From the NCBI RefSeq assembly GCF_003573695.1, contig NC_039359.1, positions 76,522,783-76,586,782 on the forward strand: a stretch of 64,000 bases of DNA. Direction: 5' to 3'. The notes below the pieces were generated by a model. That model saw nothing but the letters and a program-made list of their open reading frames with translations. It made no database searches and was not told the origin of the DNA. The position numbers were made by a program, and so were the translations under genes. The stretch is from Papaver somniferum (lineage: Eukaryota > Streptophyta > Magnoliopsida > Ranunculales > Papaveraceae). Shown here piece by piece: positions 46,989 to 59,117 of this stretch; within the stretch, counting starts at the first letter, position 1; each line of letters opens with the position of its first letter.

Positions 46989-47159
46989 GTTGCAACAGTT
47001 TGAAGTTGTTGCTACCGAAAATAAGCCGTTGTGAAATATTGCAACATCGACTTTTGTAACAGAGTTAAACTGTTGCGACCCAGTTTGCAACTGCCATTTA
47101 CCGCTGCGAAACACCAAATTTGGTGTAGTGTTTGATTAGATTCGAGAGTTTTTCTTAGA

Positions 47160-47970
47160 AATTTGGGGATACTCTCACAAATTGGGGGATAAAAAAAAGA
47201 AGTTTATGAAGTAATGAAAGTACCCCTTATCCAAATAACTTTTTTAATGACTATATTACCCTTAAGTATCCCCAAGTGTATTAACTGTCGGCAGTGAAAG
47301 TGTTACCCGACAATACCGACTAACATCGACTGTTACAGTTGGTATTGCATTAACGTGTTATCACAATACCGACTAGTAATAAGGGATCCACTTACATCTT
47401 ATTCACCAATTACACACAGTATTATTAACCTCAAACTCATTCGGTAATAACAAGAAGCATGAAATTTTCTAAAAATGGTAAGAAATGATCCTTCATGCCC
47501 GTATCCAAACAGAGAACAAAAAAAAACTTGTGCAGATTAACCTGTGAGAAACGATTCAATAATCTAATGTGGGGACCAAATGATAGCAGAAGATGGAGAT
47601 AACGAGGGAGATTGAGATAAGAAGGTGGTAAAGTTATTAGGAACATACAACATATGTAGTCAGTCCTCAGTCTAGATAATAAGATTGTAGTTGTTGATTT
47701 CCATACCTAATTCTATCTCTGCATTTTTTTACAAGGTATTTCCTTTTTCTAGTGTTGCACTTTCGTAGTTGAAAATTCGATTCTTTTTTGTCTGTATCAG
47801 TTTCAATTTTTGTTCTGTGAATGTTGATTTCTTCTTTGATTGATTGTCCACATTTAATGATGAATTTATTCTATTTTTAATTTATAAGCCTTAATTGGGG
47901 GATACCAAATTAAAAATCCCCCCTTAGCCAAAATCTATCTCATATAACCGTGAGTATCCCCCAATTATGC
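47160..47970. mobile_element. Possible MITE with GGGGATACTC inverted repeats
   Basis: AATTTGGGGATACTC near 47166 is mirrored by GAGTATCCCCCAATT near 47950, with a second GGGGGATA copy inside each end. The interior is AT-rich and non-coding. No target duplication was resolved. It starts about 30 bp from the CACTA end. Confidence 0.4.
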
Positions 47971-48149
47971 CTCTCTTTTTTTAACATCATGGATGATTAA
48001 ACTGTTGAGGAAGAATAAGAAATCCAAAGTGACGGGTTAGGATGTTTGGATTATACTAGTATTTACCGTTAGTTTTCACGATTTTTCTTGTTTCAAGTAA
48101 ATTTCAGCAAACAATTATGAAAAATTACGCTCGTCTATTTGGATAAAAC

Positions 48150-48425
48150 AATGGACACAAAAGCTTGATTCAACTTTCACTTCAAGCATTTTCTTAATCA
48201 GCAACTTGGATGTTGAGTTTAGGCAACGATTTTCCAACTTGAATCTTGAAGTTGGATGACATATGAGTTAGCCTAACTAGGACCATCTATATAAGACTAA
48301 CAACAGTAACCATTCAAGAGATTTTGTTTCACCCAAAGATGCATCTGAATTTTGAGAGATAACTTAATTAGACGAAGACAAGCAACAAAGCATACAAAGG
48401 AAGCTGGTAAAATGTGCAAATAGAA
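48150..48425 (+). repeat. Second copy of the 9.9-kb relic repeat
   Basis: Related to 9925-10200 (shared GATTTTCCAA, GACCATCTATATAA, AGATAACTTAATTAGAC). It lies just upstream of the WAK pseudogene cluster, as the 9.9-kb copy lies upstream of the WAK exon, though in the opposite relative orientation. No coding domain recognised. Confidence 0.5.
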
Positions 48426-49329
48426 TAGATATGAGTTAATGTTGATTACCATTTTGGGTGATTTTGTTAGACTTTACAGACCAAACACATATATACATGG
48501 TTCTTCTCGACTTAAGGAGATGGTTGTTAAAGTACTTATTTGAGTGATTCTAAGTTCGCTTGTCAAATCTAGCGTTATATCAAGGTTTGGCACAATAACT
48601 AAATCCTAATAATTCATCATATTTTTTGCAACATCAAGCCACATGCAGATGCTCTGTCGTATTCACGAAGCCATCAAAACATGGGACTAAACATATATTT
48701 ATACTTACTTTTCGAATACCCAAATGCAACAGATTCTTGTTGAAGTTTGAATTATCATCACACGTTTTTACTGTTAGCATATTTTCTGCTAATCATTTTA
48801 ATTGATTTTTTCTTTAAACTTATATATGATTAATTTTATTATTTAGAAATTTGTAATTCTATGTATTTTAGATGTGGGAAGTGGTTCGTATAGACCGGGA
48901 ATGTATAGTAGTCGTGGTTTTCTGTTTAAAGTGTTTTAGGTTTTTGTAATGCCTATATATTTATGTCTTTTATTTATCGCATAAAGGTATAACTGAGTTT
49001 AAAAGAAATTATATTGTTTATATTTTTTTATCTTCTACAAAACAAGGCGTATTCCACATGTTCTTTATTTCAAAACTTACAATTGGTACGTATCAGAGGC
49101 ACGAAGTTGAGTTGGGAGAAAGTAAGCAGAAAAAAGTAAGAAAAAAAAATTGGTTTATTTGTTGGGTGAAAGTGATTTGAAAAATAAGATTGTTATGGTA
49201 AGGAAAATTTTTGATTAAGTTTTTTATCGGAGTATGTTGAAACAAAAAGGTTTATAAATGCTTTGTTGCACGCTATGAGTTTTTTTTTTTGTTGGTTGTT
49301 TTATTAGGGAAAAATACCGACAATGTTAT

Positions 49330-50870
49330 TGCTATGTTTGTGAATATATGCTTAAAGCTGAATATTAATAGAAAAACTGATTATGAAAGTGGCTTGTTAT
49401 GTAGATGGTTGAAATTTTTTCAAGTGCCTTCTATGGTCGATGATCAAGAGAAGTCCTAGTTAGCAGAAAAAGATTTTCACGAGACGATATCTTTGACAAG
49501 TGGAAGACTTGAGATCATACAAATGAAACAGCTTTGAAACTGCTAATCTGATATTGACGAATACAAGGAAAGTTCTTTATGCTGAGAAGTAATTACTTGC
49601 TTTAATGAAAAAGAAGTTATTTTTGCACTTGTCCTCCTAGGCAAAAAATCTCTTGATCTTCGACGGTGTCATCAGGTATGGCTAGATAATTTTTCTCCTT
49701 ATGGGATGAGTATTTATATGATCTGAAGCAAAGGCATTTAATGAGAAATGGTGGACTATTACTTAAGAAAAATATCTCCACATATTATGGTAAACTAGAA
49801 AGTGCATTTGTTATCTTTTTTAAAGAAGATTTTAAAAGGGTGCAACCGATAATGTAAACCAAATTAAGTCGAATCATCGGTAAAGAAGGTTATGGAACCG
49901 TGTATGAGCCCATGAGGGAACATTATCAAATGGTAGAATAGTAACTATCAAGAAGTCTAAACTCTTGGACGAAAACAAAGTTGATCAACTCATTAATGAA
50001 GATGTCATTCTTTTAGATATAAAACATAGACATAAAGTTAAATTGTTAGGTTGTTGTTTAGAAACAGAAGTCTCGTTTTTGGTTTATGAGTGCATGTCTA
50101 ACGTGACACTCTCATCCCATCTACAAGATAAGGATGTCTATGAATCTTCAAATTAATGAAAACATTGGTTAAGAATTGCGTCTAACATTTCAGGAGCACT
50201 ATCATATTTACACTTTGTAGCCTCTATACTGACCTTTCATAGAGATATTAACGTACTCCTATATGAGAATTTCAAGTCTAGAGTTTCTGATTATGGGTTG
50301 TTTAGATCCCTTTCGGTAGAAAAACACATGTAACGACAAAGGTGCGAGGAACACTGGGTTACTTATACCCAGAATACTATTATTCAGAGAAAAATCTCAT
50401 ATTTTACATAATCTCATATTTACATATTGAAGAGTGATGTTTATAGTTTTGGAGTACTTCTTGTGGAGCTTTTATTTGGCCAAAAAGATACATCGGAATG
50501 AGAATTAAACCAAATTTAGTATTTCATATCCTGACAACAATGAAACAGAATCAATTGTTTATAATTTTAGAAACTAAAATTGGTAATGAATGTGACAAAT
50601 ATGATATTTTAGTTCTTACTAAGCTTGTAAAGAAATGTTTAAAGTATTAATAAAGGATTTTGAAAAAAGTGGCTAATAGTTTGTATGGTTTGAAATTTTT
50701 TCAAGAGCCTTCAATGGTCGATGAACAAGAGAAATTCCTAGCAGAGCGCGCAAGATTATCATTTGCCAATATATTTAACAAGCATAAGATTTGAGATCAT
50801 ACAAATTGAGATTTGGAACTGCTGATTCGTGCATATTAAATAACAAATTTTGGAAGTATGTATATGAAAT
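49330..50870 (+). pseudogene. WAK-like kinase relic A (C-terminus of one copy, then juxtamembrane-kinase of another)
   Basis: 49330-49560 resembles the region after a WAK kinase domain. 49570-50670 carries a juxtamembrane/kinase part with IIGKEGYGTVYE-like residues near 49875 and the [40 protein letters not shown] (49965-50156), matching WAK kinase subdomains III-V (VINEI...[22 protein letters not shown]). Later frames give HFHREI, DYG and GTLGYL remnants. Many stops and frameshifts are present. Confidence 0.75.
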
Positions 50871-51344
50871 CCAGTAGCATATAGATATTGAGTAACTGGT
50901 GAACTTATAATCTCGTGTATTTGTTATTGTTCCTCGATATATTATAAATATGCAAATTTGTTATCAATAAAAAATATACACTTTGTAGGGTGAAATTTGT
51001 ATCCAATATCATTTGTCTGGAAAAATATGCTGACATAATTATGATGATAATGATGAAAAGGCAGATAGTTGATTTTCATAATATTATAATGGTGATGATG
51101 ATGTTCACAAACAATCAACGGTGTTGTTTCTTTTTTAATGATGATGATATGATGATCGTTAAGAAAATGATATTTTGAGTCATAGGAGGATTTTTTTTCC
51201 GTTAAGAGTAATACTATTAGAGGTCTCCATTAAAGGTCCATATATAGACTGATAAAGGTGGCATCTCAAATTTCAATCTCATTGGATAAACAAAAACATA
51301 ACATGTTGTAAATATAAGCCCCTAACACAGGAATACTTAAGTAT

Positions 51345-54100
51345 AATTACTCACAATGGACTATATTCAATTCATGGGATGGTCTCTACCATTGTTACAT
51401 TAAAACAAGTGGAGAAAGTGAATGGACTGTTCAACTCCAAGCCATATTTAACATAAGATTCACCATTCACCTTCTCAAGTAAGTTCCACAAGTTTTTAGC
51501 GGTCGGTTGTAATACTGTCACCTATATTGTCACGATTAAGTTTTTCAGATTCAGAAGGAGCGGCGAGCGGCGATTTTAATACCATCGATTTTACTCAGGG
51601 ACAGATCAAGGTTAGTTTGGGTGCAGCCAAGACTTACAGAAGAGGAAAGCATCATTTAACCCCTGAACTCAGAGGAATTATGGATGGATGTCTCCTTTTC
51701 ATAACCACATACACAACACAAGATAATATTGATGTACCTGATACTGCTCAGGCCTCAATTCAACTGTCCAATCGTCTCGCCAGTGCAGTGGAGTCAACGG
51801 GTTCGAATGACCACAAGCCTTAAAAGATTTTGAAGGATTTGCAGAATGTTATGCATTTGTTCCTCAACTTGTCTAATGAAGTTCTTCGTCAGTGTGATGC
51901 CGTCTAGAATCGTTGGTTCCATTTCTTTTTATTTTAGATATTTAGATATCTGAATTTTGGATGAACTTTTGCCAAGTCTTGTTTGATGAAGTTTAGTTTT
52001 ATTTGGGACAAGTTCATTACTATCATAAGTTTTGTATGGATAATGGAATTACAGTTGTTTTGCTAGGTCAGAGATAAAAAAAAATCTAAAAAAAACACAA
52101 AACATTATGTAAACAACAGGTGTTCATCATTTTGTACTTTCACTTCTTCTATAGTTAATTTGACATTTTGTTATGGTAACAGTTGTTTTCCAAACGGATT
52201 TAAGTCGATAAGACTCAGATTTAAGTTACAAGGCTCAAGTATTTTCTACTTCAAGTTGGGAGTATAAATACGATTAATAAGACGTGAATCGAAGTTCCTT
52301 ACAGTTAGGATATTGTTGTTGATAAGGAATTTACCAGGGTTATCCCCCGAAAGCTTAATCTGAAGGGAAGGATTGTACTTATGATATTGGATTGGGTAAC
52401 TGGAATGTAACATACAGTGAACCAAAAAGGAATCTTACTTCGTATGCATGTCGCGATAATATTAATTATAACAAGTCTTTCAATGATCCTGGCTACAGAA
52501 AATCCTTATTTTGGGTGTCAAGGTACATACAGACACTAGCTTTTATGTTGGTTCACTAATTTCCTTGAATTTTAGATAACTTTCCTGTTGTCTTTTTTTT
52601 TTAATTTTGTAAAGATCAAGACTGAATCATTTATATTATATTATATTTTTTTAGAAGGTAAGCTATAATTGTACTTTGATGGATATGTCTAAACAGATAG
52701 TCACGATACAAGGAAATACTTTACGCCGGGAAGGAATAACTTACTTTAATATAAAAAGAAGTTATTTTTTCACTTGTCCTCCTGGTCAGTGATGGTAAAA
52801 ATCAAGGAGGCTACATCACAGGACAAAAGTTCCTTTAGCTTGGGTGGCATCATTAGGTATGACTACATAATTGTTTTGTTTAAGAGCTAAGCGAAATTAG
52901 TATTTTAAGGTCTTTTGTGCATTGTTAGATTCATAAATTACATTAATTATTGATCCCTACAAATGTTGGAATTCGTATCCTTATAATAATTTTGATCGTT
53001 TTAGTATCTTGGTCGTACCATCGACTTGAGAAAAGAAACCAAACTATACTGAAGCAAAAGCATTTCAAGAAAAATGATGGATTTGTTACTTAAGTAAAGG
53101 ATCTCCTCAAATTATAGAAAATTTGAAAATGTATCCAGTATCTTTCTTAAAGAATATATTTAGAAAAAGCAACTGATAAGTTTAACCAAAATCGTACCAT
53201 TGGTAAATGAGGCTTCGATAAGGGTATGTTATCAAATGGTAGAATAATAGCTATCAAGAATTTAAACTCGTGGACGGAAACCAAGTTGATCAGTTCATTA
53301 ATGAAGTTGTCATTATTTTATATATGTAAACCATAGACATATAATTAAACTACTAGTTTGTTGTTTAAAAACCGAAGTCCCACTATTGGTTTGTGAATTT
53401 GTCTCTAACAGAATCTCTCATCCCATCTTCACGGTGAGGACGGTCACGAATCTTCAATATCATGGAAAGATCGTCTAGCAATTTCGTCCGGGATTTCCGA
53501 AGCACTAGCATATTTACAATCCAAAAATTCTATATGGATCTTTCATGGAGATATTAAACCTGACAACATACTCATATATGAGAATTTTGAAGTTTAAAAT
53601 GTCCGATTTTGGAATAGTTAAATCCTTTCCAGTAGACTTAACACACTTAACGACAAAAGTGCGAAGAATAATGGGTTACCTAGATCCAAAATACTAATAT
53701 TATGGTCATTTACAAAGAAGAGTGATGTTTATAGTTTTGGAGTACTTCTTACAAAGCTTTTAACTGGCCAAAGATATGCCAAATATGAAAACTGAACCAA
53801 ATTTAACATTTCATTTCCTAACAAAAATAAAAACGAGTCAATTAGTAACAACTTTAAAAACTAAATTTGATAATGAATGCGACAAATATGAAACGTTGGT
53901 TCTTGCCAAGCTTGTAAAGAGATGATTAAAGTCGAATATTAAGAAAAGACATATTATGTGCAAAGTGGCTAATAGTTTGGATAAGTTGAAAATTTTTCAA
54001 GAGCCCTCAATGGTAGATGACCAAGCGGAAGATTTCAGATCATATAAATCAAGCTTTCAAACAGCTGATTCACGCATATTATCAAGAAATATAACTGTTT
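51345..54100 (+). pseudogene. WAK-like relic B (GUB_WAK to kinase), split by an insertion
   Basis: 51353-51520 matches the GUB_WAK stretch around FMGWS with frameshifts. 52290-52560 gives a WAK linker (GRIVLMILDWVTGNVTYSE, then YACRDN...NDPGYRKS), the usual DW..GN.TC..A...YAC pattern. 52690-53940 gives juxtamembrane and kinase remnants (HGDIKPDNI, KKSDVYSFGVLL). It has many stops. A probable retrocopy at about 51531-52087 separates the first two parts. Confidence 0.72.
51531..52087 (+). pseudogene. Probable processed retrocopy with A-rich tail
   Basis: This segment is absent from the matching place in unit 2 (between 57064 and 57080). It begins with an open frame of about 98 codons (RLSFSDSEGAASGDFNT..., YRRGKHHLTPELRGIMDG), a stop at 51821-51823, then in the same frame KDLQNVMHLFLNLSNEVLRQ. 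A UTR-like stretch follows, ending in A9 at about 52076-52084. There is no intron. The parent gene was not recognised. No clear target duplication. Confidence 0.55.
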
Positions 54101-54869
54101 TTGATCTAGGGTTATATCAAGGTTTGGCACAATAACTAAATCTTAATAATTCAACATAATTTTTACAACATTAAGCCACATGCAAATGATCCGTCGTATT
54201 CACGGAGCCACTGAAACATGGGATCAAACATATATTTATGGTTTACTTTTCAAATACCCAAATGCAACAGATTCTTATTGAAGTTTGAACGTGTCGTCAC
54301 GTGTTTTTACTATTAGCATATTTTGTTTTAATCATTTTAATTGATTTGGTCTTTAAACTTATACGGGATTAATTCTATTATTTAAAAATTTGTATTTTTA
54401 TGTATTTTAGATGTGGGAAGTGGTTCCTATAGACCATGAATGTATGGGTGGTTGTGGTTATCTGTTTAAAGTGTTTTAGGTTTTTGTAATGCCTATATAT
54501 TTATGGATTTTATTTATCACATAAAAGTATAACCGAGTTCAAAAGAAAGTATATTGTTTTTTTTTTCTTCTGCGAAACATGGCATATTCCACATGTTCTT
54601 TGTTTCGGAACCTACATATGGTACGTATCAGAGGCACATAGTTGAATTGGGAGAAAGTAAGCAGGAAAAAAAAAGTAAAAAAGTTTTTGGTTTATTTGTT
54701 GGGTGAAAGTGATTTGATAAATAAGATTGTTGTGGTAAGGAAATTTTTTGATTAAATTTTTTACCAGAGTATGTTGAAACAACAAGGTTTATAAATGTTT
54801 CGTTGCAGGTTATGAGTATTTTTTTTTAAACGTAGGTTATTTTAAAAGGGAAAAATAACGATAATGTTA

Positions 54870-56400
54870 TTGCTAAGTTTGTAAAGATATGCTTAAAGTT
54901 GAATATTAATAGAAAAAACTGATTATGAAAGTGGCTTGTAATGTAAATGGGTAGAAATTTTTTCAAGAGCCTTCTATGGTCGATGATCAAGAGAAGTCCT
55001 AGTTAGCAGAAAAAGCTTTTCACGAGATGATATACTTGACAAGTGGAAGACTTGAGATCATACAAATGATGTTTTGAAACTGCTAAATTGATATAAACGA
55101 ATACAAGGAAAGTGTTTTATACTGAGAAGGAACTACTTGCTTTAATAAAAAAGGAGGTTATTTTTGCACGTGTCCTCCTAGTTATCTCGGTGGTGGTAAA
55201 ATCTAGGAAACTACCTACATTACAGGCAGAAAGTTCCTATGAAGGGCGACATCATCAAGTATGGCTAGATAATTGTTCTCCTTATGGGATACTAACTGAA
55301 AGTTGTATGATTTGAAGCAAAGGCATTTTACGAGAAATGGTGGATTATTACTTAAAAAAATATCTCCATAAATTATGGTAAACTAAAAAAATGCATCTAT
55401 TATCTTTCTTAAAGAAGATTTTAAAAGGGTGCAACAGACCAAATTAAGTCGTATCGTTGTTAAAGGAGGTTTTGCAGCGTGTACTATGAGGAAACATTAT
55501 CAAATGGTAGAATAGTAATTATCAAGAAGTATAACCTCTTGGACAAAAACCAAGTTGATCAATTCATTAATGCATATGTCATTCTTTTATATATAAAACA
55601 TAGACATAAAGTTAAAACTGCTAGGTTGTTATTTAGAAAGCGAAGTCTCGTTGTTGGTTTATGAGTATATCTCTAATGTGACACTCTCATCCCATCTTCA
55701 AGATAAGGGTGTCTATGAATCTTAAAATAATGGAAACATTGGTTAACAATTGCGTCGAAGATTGCAGGAACACTATCATATTTACATTGTGAAACTTCTA
55801 TACTGATTTTTCATAGAGATATTAAACATGATATATAGCGTGCTCCTATATGAAAATTTCAAGTCTAAAGTTTCTGATTATGGGTCGTTGATATCCCTTT
55901 CGGTAGACAAAATACAGATAACAACAAAGGTGCGAGGAACACTAGGTTACTTAGACGCGGAATGTTATTATTCAGGTCATTTTACAAAGAAGAGTGATGT
56001 TTATAGTTTTGGAGCCCTTCTTGTGGAGCTCTTAACTGGCCAAAAAAAGCATCTAAATAATAACTGAACCAAATTTAGCATTTCATATCCTAACAACAAC
56101 GAAGTAGAGTCAATTGTTTATAATTTTAGAAACCAAAGTTGGTAATGAAGGTGACAAATATGAGATTTTGGTTCTTGCTAAGCTTGTAAAGAGATGTTTA
56201 AAGTATTAAAAAAAGGAATATGAAAAAAGTGGCTAATAGTTCGTACGATTTGAAATTTTTTCAAGAGCCTTCGATGGTCGATGAACAAGAGGAATTCCTA
56301 GCAGATCAAGATTATCATTTGTCGATATATTTAACAAGCATAAGATTTGAGATCATACAAATTAAGATTTGGAACTGCTGATTAGTGCATAAAAATAACA
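54870..56400 (+). pseudogene. WAK-like kinase relic C (unit 2 counterpart of A)
   Basis: Same layout as relic A. 55479-55680 carries SNGRIVIIKK, DKNQVDQFIN and HRHKVK. 55828-56067 encodes an activation segment with DYG in place of DFG, TTKVRGTLGYLDAECYYSG, KSDVYSFGALLVELLTGQK, which closely matches WAK kinases (GT.GYLDPEY...LT.KSDVYSFGVVL.ELLTG). Upstream frames contain stops, so the gene is dead, though the C-lobe reads better than in A. Confidence 0.78.
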
Positions 56401-56889
56401 AATTTTGGAAGTATATATGAAATCCAGTAACATATAGATATTTAGTAACTAGTGAACTTATAATCTCGTGTATTTGTTATTGTTCCTCAATATCTTATAA
56501 ATATGCAAATTTGTTATCAATAAAGAATATACTCTTTGGTGGGTGAAATTTATATTCAATACCATTTGTCTGGAAAAATATACTGATGATATTATGATGA
56601 TAATGATGAAAAGGCAAATAATTGATTTTCATAATATAATTGTGATAATGATGGTCACAAACAATCAAAAATGTTGTTGTTGATTTTTTAATGATGATAA
56701 TATGATGATCATTAAGAAAATGATATTTTGAATCATAGGAAGATTTTTTTCCCTTAAGAATAATTCTATTGGAGGTCTCCATTAGAACTCCATAGACTAA
56801 CAAAATTTGCATCTCTAATTTCAATCCCATCTAATAAACAAAAACATAACCATTTGTAAACTTAAGCCCCTAACACAAGAATATTTAAG

Positions 56890-59117
56890 CATAATTACTC
56901 ACAATGAACTATATTCGATTCATGGGGTGGTCTCAACCATACTGTTACAATAAAACAAGTGGAAAAAGTGAATGGACCGTTTCATCAAAAGATTCACCCT
57001 CCACCTTCTCAAGTAAGCGCAGTAAGTTATTGGCGGTTGGTTGTAATTTTGTAAGCTATATTCCTCTGAAAAAGCACAAAAAATTATGTAAGTAGCGGCT
57101 ATTCATCATTTTGTACTTTTACTTATTCTGTGGTATTTATGTTGATGTTCTATTTTGGTGGTAACGGTTGTTTCCAAACATATTTACAGGGCTCAAGTTT
57201 TTTCTAATTCAAGTTGGGAGTATAAATACGATTAATAAGACTTGCACCGAAATTCCTTGCAATCAGGCTATTTTATTGATAAGGAGTTTACCAGGGATAT
57301 CCACCGCAAGTATAATCCGAAGGGAAGGACTGTACTTATGATGTTGGATTGGGTAACTGAGAATGTAACATGCAGTGAAGCAAAAATGAATCTTACTTTG
57401 TATGCATTTTGCGGTAATACTAATTATAACGAATTTTTCAATGGTCCTGGTTACAGAAAATCCTTATTTTGGGTGTCAAGATACATACGAGCACTAGCTT
57501 TTATGTTGGTTCATTAATTTCCTTGAATTTTAGATAACTCTCCCGTTTTTTTTCTTTCTTTTTTTTAAGACCAAGAATGAATTATTGAACCTGGGGAGGT
57601 TTTGTGTTATGAATATATTTTAATTTTATTTTATATTATATTTTATTTTGTTGAGAAGGTAAGCTAGAATTGTAAAGTGATGAATATGGCTAAACATATA
57701 TTGACGATAAAAGGAAAATACTTTACGCTGGGAAGGAACCACTTGCTTTAATACATAAACAAGTTATTTTTGCACTTGTCCTCCTAGTCAGTGATGGTAA
57801 AAATCAAGGCGGCTACGTCACAAGAAAGAAGTTCTTTTAGCTTGGGTGGCATCATTAGGTATGACTACATAATTTTTATTTTTATTTTTAAGAGCTAAGC
57901 GAAATTAATATTCTAAGATCTTTTATGCATTGTTAGCTTCATAAATTAGATTTATTACTGATCCCTACAAATGTTGGAATTGATATCCATATAATAATTT
58001 TGATAATTTTAGTATCTTGGTCGTGTCATCGACTTGAGAAAAAAAAACCAAAGTATACCGAAGCAAAGGTATTTAAAGAGAAATGGTGTGGATTGTTACT
58101 AGAGCAAATGATCTACTTAAATGATGGAAAATTTGAAAATGCATCCAGTATCTTTCTTAAAGAATACTTGAAAAAGGCAACTGATAAGTTTAATCAAAAT
58201 AGTGTCATTGGTAAAGGAGGCTAAGGGTTATAAGGCTATGTTATCAAATGGTAGAATAATAGCTATAAGAAGTTTAAACTTGTAGACGGAAACCAAGTTG
58301 ATCAGTTCATTAATGATGTTGTGATTCTTTTAGATGTAAACCAAGACATATAACTAAACTACTAGGTTGTATTTTAGAAACCGAAGTCCCTCTATTGGTT
58401 TGTGAATTTGTCTCTAACAGAATCTCCCATCCCATCTTCAAGGTGAGGATCGTCATGTATTTTCCATATCGTGGAAAGATCGGATAATAATTGCGTCGGG
58501 GATTGATAGTGCACTAGCATATTTACACTCCGAAGCTTCTATATGGATCTTTCATGGAGATATTAAACCTGACAAAATACTGGTATATGAAAATTCTGAA
58601 GTTTAAAGTGTCTAATTTTGGAATAGTTAAATCCTTTCTAGTAGACTTAACACACTTAACAACGAAAGTGCAAGGAATACTGGGTTACCTAGATCCAAGA
58701 TAGTAATATTATGGTCATTTACAAAGAAGAGTGATGTTTATAGTTTTGAAGTACTTCTTACGAAGCTTTTAACTAGCCAAAAAAATATGCCGAATATGAG
58801 AGCCAAACCAAATTTAACATTTCATTTCCTAAGAAAAATAACAACGAGTCAATTTGTAACAACTTTAAAAACTAAAGTTGGTAATGAATGTGACAAATAT
58901 GAAATTTTGGTTCTTACTAAGCCTGTAAAGAGATGATTAAAGTTGAATATTAAGAAAAAAGACATATTATGTAAAAAGTGGCTAATAGTTTGGATAAGTT
59001 AAAAAAAATTCAAGTGTCGTTAATGGTAGATGACCAAGTGGAAGATTTCAGATCATACAAATTAAGCTTTCAAATTGCTGATTCATGCATATTATCAAGA
59101 AATATAACTGTTTTTGA
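56890..59117 (+). pseudogene. WAK-like relic D (unit 2 counterpart of B)
   Basis: 56904-57095 encodes YIRFMGWSQPYCYNKTSGKS and SSKRSKLLAVGC, strikingly similar to the truncated WAK exon at 7287-7964. 57242-57517 encodes the linker (MLDWVTENVTCSEAK, YAFCGN). 58000-58224 encodes the juxtamembrane stretch LKKATDKFNQNSVIGKGG, typical of WAK kinases just before the glycine loop. 58225-58800 holds fragmented kinase motifs ([15 protein letters not shown]). Several frameshifts and stops. This is the best preserved of the four and shows the original domain order. Confidence 0.8.

Larger units (their letters stand above)
17045..47130. mobile_element. Very large CACTA-type element or CACTA-bracketed region, about 30 kb
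   Basis: The left end reads CACTACACCAAATATGG (17045) and the right end is its complement, CCAAATTTGGTGTAGTG (to 47130). TTT flanks both sides (17042-17044, 47131-47133), matching the 3-bp duplication of CACTA elements. Both ends carry dense subterminal GCAAC/GTTGC motifs (17063-17150 and 46989-47110), another CACTA hallmark. The interior holds a hAT element, a MULE MITE, a LINE, a second CACTA-like element, gene fragments and a copia element inserted 142 bp from the right end. No TNP1/TNP2-type transposase was found, so it is non-autonomous, or the two ends belong to one element swollen by nested insertions. Confidence 0.6.
48569..59117 (+). repeat. Tandem segmental duplication, two units of about 5.0-5.5 kb
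   Basis: Unit 1 (48569-54104) and unit 2 (54105-59117) align along their length. Both start with TCTAG.GTTATATCAAGGTTTGG and end with AAATATAACTGTTTTTGA. The length difference of about 520 bp is largely explained by an insertion at about 51531-52087 in unit 1. Each unit carries two WAK-like pseudogene segments. Confidence 0.8.

Noticed and set aside
50990..51178. 62-aa Met/Asp-rich ORF
   Set aside because: ATG/ATGATG-rich low-complexity DNA; the counterpart in unit 2 is not conserved as a frame.
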